Shown: piece after piece, positions 58,688 through 64,000 of the stretch | How positions within the stretch are numbered: position 1 is the first letter of the stretch | How the letters are laid out: each line of letters begins with the position of its first letter | Made by a program: the position numbers and the translations under genes | Notes under the pieces: model-generated | What the model was told of the DNA's origin: nothing | The model's database searches: none | Seen by the model: the letters and a program-made list of their open reading frames with translations, nothing else | Origin: Pseudomonas alliivorans | Lineage (GTDB): Bacteria; Pseudomonadota; Gammaproteobacteria; Pseudomonadales; Pseudomonadaceae | DNA length: 64,000 nucleotides | Reading direction: 5' to 3' | NCBI RefSeq assembly: GCF_017826695.1 | Contig: NZ_JAFFZW010000009.1 | Location: forward strand, 124,001-188,000

Positions 58688-60133
58688 TCAGCCCAGTTTC
58701 ACACCCAGCGCATTGGCGATGCCTTCCCCATAAGCAACGTCAGCTTTGTAGAAGTGCTGCAACTGACGCTGCACGACATCACTGGATACGCCGCCCATTG
58801 CGCCGGCAATGTTATTGATCAACAACGCTTTCTGATCGGCGCTCATCAGGTTGAACAACTTCCCCGCCTGGCTGTAGTAATCATCATCCACACGATGATC
58901 ATAACGATCGGCATTGCCGCTCAACGCGAGCGCGGGCTCGGCATAGCGAGGATTCTGCCTGGGCGCGTCCGAGTAGCTGTTTGGCTCATAGTTCGGCGCA
59001 GCACCACCGTTGGAGCCAAACGCCATCGAGCCGTCACGCTGGTAGCTGTAAACCGGGTTCTTCGGCGCGTTGATCGGCAGCTGCTGGTGATTGGTGCCGA
59101 CGCGATAGCGATGAGCATCTGCATAGGCGAACACACGACCCTGCAGCATGCGGTCCGGAGAAAGCCCTACACCCGGCACCATATTGCTGGGGCCAAACGC
59201 CGCCTGCTCGACTTCAGCAAAGTAGTTCAGCGGATTGCGATTCAGCTCCATCTCGCCGACTTCAATCAATGGGTACTCTTTCTGCGACCAGGTTTTGGTG
59301 ACGTCGAAAGGGTTTTCGTGATGGTTGTTGGCCTGAGCTTCGGTCATCAACTGAATGCAAACCTGCCACTTCGGGAAGTCGCCTTTTTCGATAGCAGTAA
59401 ACAGATCGCGTTGAGCGTAATCAGGATCAGTCCCGGCGATGCGTGCGGCATCCTCGGGCGTGAGGTTCCTGATGCCCTGTCTGCTCTTGTAGTGCCACTT
59501 CACCCAGTGACGCTCGCCATTGGCGCTAATCAGGCTGTAGGTGTGGCTGCCGAAGCCGTGCATGTGGCGGTAGCCATCAGGAATACCGCGATCCGAAAAC
59601 AGGATGGTGACCTGATGCAACGCTTCTGGCGAGTGCGACCAGAAATCCCACATCATTTGCGAGCTTTTGAGATTGGTCTGCGGCAAACGCTTCTGCGTAT
59701 GAATGAAGTCAGGAAATTTCAGCGGGTCACGGATAAAGAACACCGGCGTGTTATTGCCCACGATGTCCCAGTTACCTTCCTGGGTGTAAAACTTCACCGC
59801 GAAACCACGCGGATCGCGTTCGGTATCAGCCGAGCCGCGCTCGCCACCTACTGTGGAAAACCGAATGAAGATGGGCGTCTGCTTACCCACAGCATTGAAC
59901 AGGTCGGCGCTGGTGTATTGCGAGATGTCTTTGGTCACTGTGAATGTACCGTGAGCACCCGAGCCCTTGGCATGTACACGGCGCTCTGGAATGTTCTCGC
60001 GGTTGAAGTGGGCGAGCTTCTCGATCAGGTGGAAGTCGTCCAGAAGCAAAGGACCCCGTGGGCCTGCCGAGCGGGAATTCTGGTTATCGGCGACCGGCGC
60101 ACCACTGGCGGTCGTAAGCGTCTTCAGGGTCAT
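58688..60133 (-). CDS. katA: Monofunctional heme catalase, small-subunit clade
   Basis: 481 residues. The catalytic histidine is H54 in RRVHAKGSGAHG, the asparagine follows in WDIVGNNTPVFFIRD, and the proximal heme tyrosine is in GRVFAYADAHRYRVG, near residue 340. FSTVGGERGSADTERDPRGFAVKFY is also typical. No signal peptide, so cytoplasmic, though KatA of P. aeruginosa also appears extracellularly. The pairing with ftnA next door ties peroxide removal to iron storage. It converts hydrogen peroxide to water and oxygen. Its upstream 170 bases are rich in A+T. Confidence 0.95.
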   Translation of the reverse strand: MTLKTLTTASGAPVADNQNSRSAGPRGPLLLDDFHLIEKLAHFNRENIPERRVHAKGSGAHGTFTVTKDISQYTSADLFNAVGKQTPIFIRFSTVGGERGSADTERDPRGFAVKFYTQEGNWDIVGNNTPVFFIRDPLKFPDFIHTQKRLPQTNLKSSQMMWDFWSHSPEALHQVTILFSDRGIPDGYRHMHGFGSHTYSLISANGERHWVKWHYKSRQGIRNLTPEDAARIAGTDPDYAQRDLFTAIEKGDFPKWQVCIQLMTEAQANNHHENPFDVTKTWSQKEYPLIEVGEMELNRNPLNYFAEVEQAAFGPSNMVPGVGLSPDRMLQGRVFAYADAHRYRVGTNHQQLPINAPKNPVYSYQRDGSMAFGSNGGAAPNYEPNSYSDAPRQNPRYAEPALALSGNADRYDHRVDDDYYSQAGKLFNLMSADQKALLINNIAGAMGGVSSDVVQRQLQHFYKADVAYGEGIANALGVKLG

Positions 60134-60221
60134 GCAATGTCTTCCTCAGGCTCTATAGAGCCGGCTAATCAGCTTGAGCGAGATTATTATTCGAAAGCAT
60201 CACACGAGGAAATTTATTAAT

Positions 60222-60250
60222 TGTTAAATGTTGATAGCTTTTATTAATTT
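60222..60250 (-). promoter_or_regulatory. AT-rich katA upstream region with an OxyR-like half-site
   Basis: ATAG-N7-TAAT at 60234-60248 on the plus strand resembles half of an OxyR site (ATAG-N7-CTAT). The other half is poorly matched. OxyR control of katA is known in Pseudomonas, but the sequence evidence here is weak. Confidence 0.22.
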
Positions 60251-60254
60251 AGGG

Positions 60255-60286
60255 CAACAAAAAACCGGGCACAGGGCCCGGTTTCT
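60255..60286 (-). terminator. Rho-independent terminator of the alpha ribosomal operon
   Basis: On the minus strand AAACCGGGC and GCCCGGTTT form a nine-pair stem around CCTGT, followed by TTTG. It starts 17 bases after the rplQ stop and isolates the operon from katA. Confidence 0.92.
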
Positions 60287-60302
60287 TGTTCAAACTGATG
60301 CC

Positions 60303-60689
60303 TTATTCAGCAGCTTCTACAGAGCCGCCGACAGGACGATCAACCAACTCGACGTACGCCATAGGCGCGTTGTCGCCAGCGCGGAAACCGCACTTGAGGA
60401 TGCGCAGGTAGCCGCCCTGACGGGTTGCATAGCGCTTGCCCAGATCGTTGAACAGCTTGCCGACGATTTCTTTCGAACGAGTACGGTCGAAAGCCAGACG
60501 ACGGTTAGCAACGCTGTCTTCCTTGGCCAGGGTGATCAGCGGCTCGGCAACGCGGCGCAGTTCCTTGGCTTTCGGCAGGGTAGTCTTGATCAGCTCGTGC
60601 TCGAACAGCGACACCGCCATGTTTTGAAACATGGCTTTGCGGTGAGAGCTGGTACGGCTCAGGTGACGTCCACTTTTACGATGACGCAT
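60303..60689 (-). CDS. rplQ: 50S ribosomal protein L17
   Basis: 128 residues, standard length. The start MRHRKSGRHLSRTSSHRKAMFQNMA is the L17 N-terminus, and KAKELRRVAEPLITLAKED and LFNDLGKRYATRQGGYLRILKCG are conserved. It is the last gene of the alpha operon (rpsM-rpsK-rpsD-rpoA-rplQ), 41 bases after rpoA. Confidence 0.98.
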   Translation of the reverse strand: MRHRKSGRHLSRTSSHRKAMFQNMAVSLFEHELIKTTLPKAKELRRVAEPLITLAKEDSVANRRLAFDRTRSKEIVGKLFNDLGKRYATRQGGYLRILKCGFRAGDNAPMAYVELVDRPVGGSVEAAE

Positions 60690-60730
60690 GGTTCATTCCT
60701 TACCAAACTCGCGTTCGGTGATTACGACGA

Positions 60731-61732
60731 TCAGGCCGTAGCCTTGTCGTCCTTCTTAAGACTTGCCGGCGGCCAGTTGTCGAGGCGCATGCCGAGGGAC
60801 AGACCACGGGAGGCCAGAACATCTTTGATCTCAGTCAAAGACTTCTTCCCAAGGTTCGGAGTTTTCAACAGTTCTACTTCGGTGCGCTGAATCAGGTCAC
60901 CAATGTAGTAAATGTTCTCCGCCTTAAGGCAGTTAGCCGAACGTACAGTCAGTTCCAAATCGTCAACCGGACGGAGCAGGATCGGATCGATCTCGTCTTC
61001 CTGTTCGATTACCACAGGTTCGCTGTCGCCTTTGAGGTCGACGAACGCAGCCAACTGCTGTTGCAGAATGGTTGCAGCGCGGCGGATAGCCTCTTCAGGA
61101 TCCAGCGTACCATTGGTTTCCAGATCAATAACCAGCTTGTCCAGGTTGGTACGCTGTTCGACACGGGCGTTTTCCACCACGTATGCGATACGGCGAACCG
61201 GGCTGAACGAAGAGTCGAGCTGCAAGCGACCAATGCTGCGGCTTTCGTCTTCATCGCTTTGACGCGAGTCTGCCGGCTCATAACCACGACCACGAGCTAC
61301 GGTGAGCTTCATGTTCAAGGCGCCGTTAGACGCCAGGTTAGCGATTACGTGATCGGGGTTAACGATCTCGACATCATGATCCAGCTGAATATCGGCAGCG
61401 GTAACCACCCCCGAACCCTTCTTCGACAAGGTCAGCGTAACTTCGTCTCGACCGTGCAGCTTGATAGCCAGACCTTTAAGGTTCAACAGGATTTCAATGA
61501 CGTCTTCCTGTACACCTTCGATGGCGCTGTACTCATGGAGTACACCGTCAATCTCGGCCTCGACTACTGCACAGCCGGGCATGGAGGACAACAAAATGCG
61601 GCGAAGCGCGTTGCCCAGGGTATGGCCAAAACCACGCTCGAGAGGCTCGAGAGTGATCTTGGCGCGGGTTGGACTGACAACCTGCACATCAATATGGCGG
61701 GGTGTCAGGAACTCATTTACCGAAATCTGCAT
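60731..61732 (-). CDS. rpoA: DNA-directed RNA polymerase subunit alpha
   Basis: 333 residues. The N-terminal assembly domain has LEPLERGFGHTLGNALRRILLSSMPG and DVIEILLNLKGL. The C-terminal domain (from about 245) has PVDDLELTVRSANCLKAENI and the DNA and activator-binding helix pair with NLGKKSLTEIKDVLASRGLSLGM. It nucleates RNA polymerase assembly and contacts UP elements. It lies 22 bases from rpsD in the alpha operon. Confidence 0.98.
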   Translation of the reverse strand: MQISVNEFLTPRHIDVQVVSPTRAKITLEPLERGFGHTLGNALRRILLSSMPGCAVVEAEIDGVLHEYSAIEGVQEDVIEILLNLKGLAIKLHGRDEVTLTLSKKGSGVVTAADIQLDHDVEIVNPDHVIANLASNGALNMKLTVARGRGYEPADSRQSDEDESRSIGRLQLDSSFSPVRRIAYVVENARVEQRTNLDKLVIDLETNGTLDPEEAIRRAATILQQQLAAFVDLKGDSEPVVIEQEDEIDPILLRPVDDLELTVRSANCLKAENIYYIGDLIQRTEVELLKTPNLGKKSLTEIKDVLASRGLSLGMRLDNWPPASLKKDDKATA

Positions 61733-61754
61733 GGATGCACCTATTTTCTAGCCC

Positions 61755-62375
61755 TTACTTGGAGTAGAGCTCGACAATCAGGCTTTCGTTGATGTCGGCG
61801 GATAGATCACTGCGAGCTGGTACGTTCTTGAAAACGCCCGATTTCTTCTCAGTGTCTACTTCTACCCATTCTACGCGGCCACGTTGGGCACACAGATCGA
61901 GAGCCTGGACAATACGCAGTTGGTTCTTAGCCTTTTCGCGGATAGCAACAACGTCGCCAGCACGAACCTGATAAGAAGGAACGTTAACGGTTTTGCCGTT
62001 GACGCTAACAGACTTGTGCGAAACCAATTGACGGGATTCGGCACGAGTCGAGCCGAAGCCCATGCGGTATACAACGTTGTCCAGACGGCATTCGAGCAGC
62101 TGCAGCAGGTTCTCACCTGTTGCGCCTTTCTTGCCGGCGGCTTCTTTGTAGTAGCCGCTGAACTGACGCTCGAGAACGCCGTAGATACGACGGACTTTTT
62201 GCTTTTCACGCAGCTGAGTACCGTAATCGGACTGGCGACCGCGGCGCTGGCCGTGGATGCCTGGAGCTGCTTCGATGTTGCACTTGGATTCGATAGCGCG
62301 AACGCCGCTCTTCAGAAAGAGATCGGTGCCTTCACGACGAGCAAGTTTGCATTTTGGACCAATGTAACGAGCCAT
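61755..62375 (-). CDS. rpsD: 30S ribosomal protein S4
   Basis: 206 residues. Typical ARYIGPKCKLARREGTDLFLK start, LRDKQKVRRIYG-like segment (EKQKVRRIYGVLERQF), and the S4 RNA-binding domain RLDNVVYRMGFGSTRAESRQLVSHKSVSVNGK. In enterobacteria S4 is also the translational repressor of the alpha operon. It lies between rpsK and rpoA. Confidence 0.98.
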   Translation of the reverse strand: MARYIGPKCKLARREGTDLFLKSGVRAIESKCNIEAAPGIHGQRRGRQSDYGTQLREKQKVRRIYGVLERQFSGYYKEAAGKKGATGENLLQLLECRLDNVVYRMGFGSTRAESRQLVSHKSVSVNGKTVNVPSYQVRAGDVVAIREKAKNQLRIVQALDLCAQRGRVEWVEVDTEKKSGVFKNVPARSDLSADINESLIVELYSK

Positions 62376-62393
62376 TTCTTACAGTCTCCTGGA

Positions 62394-62783
62394 TTACACG
62401 CGGCGCTTCTTCGGCGGACGGCACCCGTTGTGCGGGATTGGCGTCACGTCGGTGATGCTGGCGATCTTATAGCCACAGCCGTTCAATGCACGGACAGCGG
62501 ATTCACGACCTGGGCCTGGACCCTTGACATTGACGTCGAGGTTCTTCAGACCGTATTCCAGCGCAGCTTGACCAGCACGTTCAGCAGCTACCTGAGCAGC
62601 GAACGGCGTGGACTTGCGGGAACCACGGAAACCCGAACCGCCGGAGGTAGCCCACGAAAGAGCGTTACCTTGACGATCGGTAATGGTGACGATTGTGTTG
62701 TTAAACGACGCGTGGATGTGGGCGATGCCATCAACCACTGTCTTTTTAACTTTTTTACGAGGACGAGCAGCAGGTTTTGCCAT
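62394..62783 (-). CDS. rpsK: 30S ribosomal protein S11
   Basis: 129 residues. It begins with a basic tail (MAKPAARPRKKVKKTVVDG) and has the invariant IHASFNNTIVTITDRQGNALSWATSGGSGFRGSRKSTPFAAQ and the C-terminal ITDVTPIPHNGCRPPKKRRV. It forms part of the 30S platform with S7 and lies between rpsM and rpsD. Confidence 0.98.
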   Translation of the reverse strand: MAKPAARPRKKVKKTVVDGIAHIHASFNNTIVTITDRQGNALSWATSGGSGFRGSRKSTPFAAQVAAERAGQAALEYGLKNLDVNVKGPGPGRESAVRALNGCGYKIASITDVTPIPHNGCRPPKKRRV

Positions 62784-62813
62784 GACTAAATTCCTGTCGT
62801 TGCGCTGGAGCGA

Positions 62814-63170
62814 TTACTTGCGGATCGGCTTACGCGGACCTTTGCGAGTACGCGCGTTGGTCTTGGTACGCTGACCGCGTACTGGAAGACCACGACGATG
62901 ACGCAGACCGCGATAGCAGCCCAGGTCCATCAAGCGCTTGATTTTCATGTTGATTTCGCGACGCAGGTCACCTTCAGTGGTGAACTTCGCCACTTCGCCA
63001 CGCAGCTGTTCAATCTGCTCGTCGCTCAGATCTTTGATCTTCGCCGCCGGGTTAACCCCGGTGGTTGCACAAATTTTCTGTGCAGTGGTGCGACCAACAC
63101 CATAGATGTAGGTCAGCGAGATAACAGTATGCTTGTTATCTGGAATGTTAACGCCTGCAATACGGGCCAT
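62814..63170 (-). CDS. rpsM: 30S ribosomal protein S13
   Basis: 118 residues. ARIAGVNIPDNKHTVISLTYIYGVGR start and GLRHRRGLPVRGQRTKTNARTRKGPRK end are the family signature. S13 contacts P-site tRNA and 50S bridge B1. First gene of the alpha group here; a 130-base gap separates it from rpmJ. Confidence 0.98.
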   Translation of the reverse strand: MARIAGVNIPDNKHTVISLTYIYGVGRTTAQKICATTGVNPAAKIKDLSDEQIEQLRGEVAKFTTEGDLRREINMKIKRLMDLGCYRGLRHRRGLPVRGQRTKTNARTRKGPRKPIRK

Positions 63171-63300
63171 TCAGTGGGACTCCAATTGACAGCTACCTAC
63201 GCCCCGGAAGCCAAGAAATAGGGCGCGAGATAATATCGCTGTAGTAACAAATAATCAACCCAGCAGCGCACTAGCTGCTGGGCTTAAGCACAAATCACAA

Positions 63301-63417
63301 TCAGCCTTGGCGCTGCTTATGACGTGGTTCCGCGCTGCAAATTACTCGAACAACACCTTCGCGGCGAATAATCTTGCAGTTACGGCACAGCTTTTTCACC
63401 GATGCACGAACTTTCAT
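63301..63417 (-). CDS. rpmJ: 50S ribosomal protein L36
   Basis: 38 residues. The protein starts [16 protein letters not shown] and ends [11 protein letters not shown], with the zinc ligands C11, C14, C27 and H32 present (CRNC and VICSAEPRH). It is the zinc-binding C+ form of L36, not the C- paralogue made under zinc limitation. Located between secY (28 bases away) and rpsM, as in the spc/alpha junction of proteobacteria. Confidence 0.97.
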
Positions 63418-63445
63418 CACCAACTCCTCGAACCTTAGGGGTGCT

Positions 63446-64000
63446 TCAGCGCAGCATACCGCCGCTGCCACCGTAGCCCTTCAGGTTGGCTTTCTTCATC
63501 AGGGATTCATACTGGTGCGAAACGAGGTGAGATTGCACTTGGGACATGAAGTCCATCACAACCACGACCACGATCAGCAACGAGGTCCCGCCAAGGTAGA
63601 ACGGTACGTTTGCCGCAACCACCAGAAACTGGGGGAGCAGACACACGGCCGTCATATAAAGAGCACCGAACATGGTCAAACGAGTCAAAACGCCATCAAT
63701 GTAGCGCGCTGACTGCTCGCCTGGACGAATACCCGGAATAAAGGCACCGGACTTCTTCAGGTTTTCCGCTACGTCTTTCGGATTGAACATCAACGCCGTA
63801 TAGAAGAAGCAGAAGAAAATAATCCCTGCACTAAACAGCAGAATATTCAACGGCTGACCAGGAGCGATCGACTGCGAGATGTCCTGCAGCCAGCCCAGAC
63901 CTTCAGACTGACCAAACCAGGAACCCAGCGAAGCCGGGAACAGCAAAATGCTGCTCGCAAAAATGGCCGGAATCACACCAGCCATGTTCACTTTCAGCGG
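63446..64000 (-). CDS. secY: Preprotein translocase subunit SecY, 3' part
   Basis: The last 184 codons of SecY; the 5' part lies beyond the right edge. The membrane-pattern segments [21 protein letters not shown], the cytosolic loop [39 protein letters not shown], and the final helix lead to the C-tail [19 protein letters not shown]. It is the channel of the Sec translocon. The sequence continues in frame to base 64000 without a stop. Confidence 0.96.

Overview
The window is chromosomal DNA of a fluorescent-type Pseudomonas, most probably of the Pseudomonas syringae group. The support is GC-rich coding with Pseudomonas codon use, gene orders that match three separate P. aeruginosa blocks as I remember them (mpl to ppa, xseB to the OprG/epimerase genes, ssb to secY), and the typical Pseudomonas pairing of katA with a ferritin next to the alpha ribosomal operon. 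The species call is inference; no marker gene was searched.

Layout. 1-7450 is a conserved block: mpl (cut by the left edge), an ExaC-type aldehyde dehydrogenase with ethanolamine ammonia-lyase (eutB, eutC), a GNAT acetyltransferase, a DedA protein, mtfA and ppa. 7450-14250 is accessory: a LexA/CI-like regulator lacking its catalytic lysine, an AT-richer histidine phosphatase, an IS66 transposase remnant, an autotransporter overlapping a lipoprotein hydrolase, and a YghU-type glutathione transferase. 14360-28800 is mostly conserved: a cystathionine beta-lyase-like enzyme, the xseB-ispA-dxs isoprenoid operon, the riboflavin/thiamine operon (nrdR, ribD, riboflavin synthase, ribB, ribH, nusB, thiL, with ribA apart), a YbaY-type lipoprotein, a methyltransferase and a CnoX-like thioredoxin. 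29050-35130 holds a probable zinc-limitation operon (DUF2796, MacB/FtsX-type ABC transporter, DUF3299), an OmpW/OprG porin and two sugar-nucleotide enzymes. 35240-42050 holds an MscS channel, a DoxX protein, a chloroperoxidase-type hydrolase, an SDR/FAH-hydrolase pair that looks like the end of an L-fuconate pathway, and a methyltransferase.

42249-51578 is the most interesting part. A TonB-dependent receptor and a ROK regulator are followed by a tightly overlapping run: a UgpB-like binding protein, two permeases, a UgpC-like ATPase, a glycerophosphodiesterase and an inositol-monophosphatase-family enzyme. Together they could carry a phosphodiester across both membranes, cut it and dephosphorylate the head group. 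I propose glycerophosphoinositol or a similar phospholipid-derived phosphodiester as substrate. A strong inverted repeat between the ROK gene and the transporter genes is the likely operator.

51625-64000 returns to conserved content: an Old Yellow Enzyme, ssb behind a YajR-like MFS transporter, divergent uvrA, ferritin and katA, then the end of the ribosomal operon (rplQ, rpoA, rpsD, rpsK, rpsM, rpmJ) and the 3' part of secY at the right edge. No rRNA, tRNA or CRISPR array was seen.
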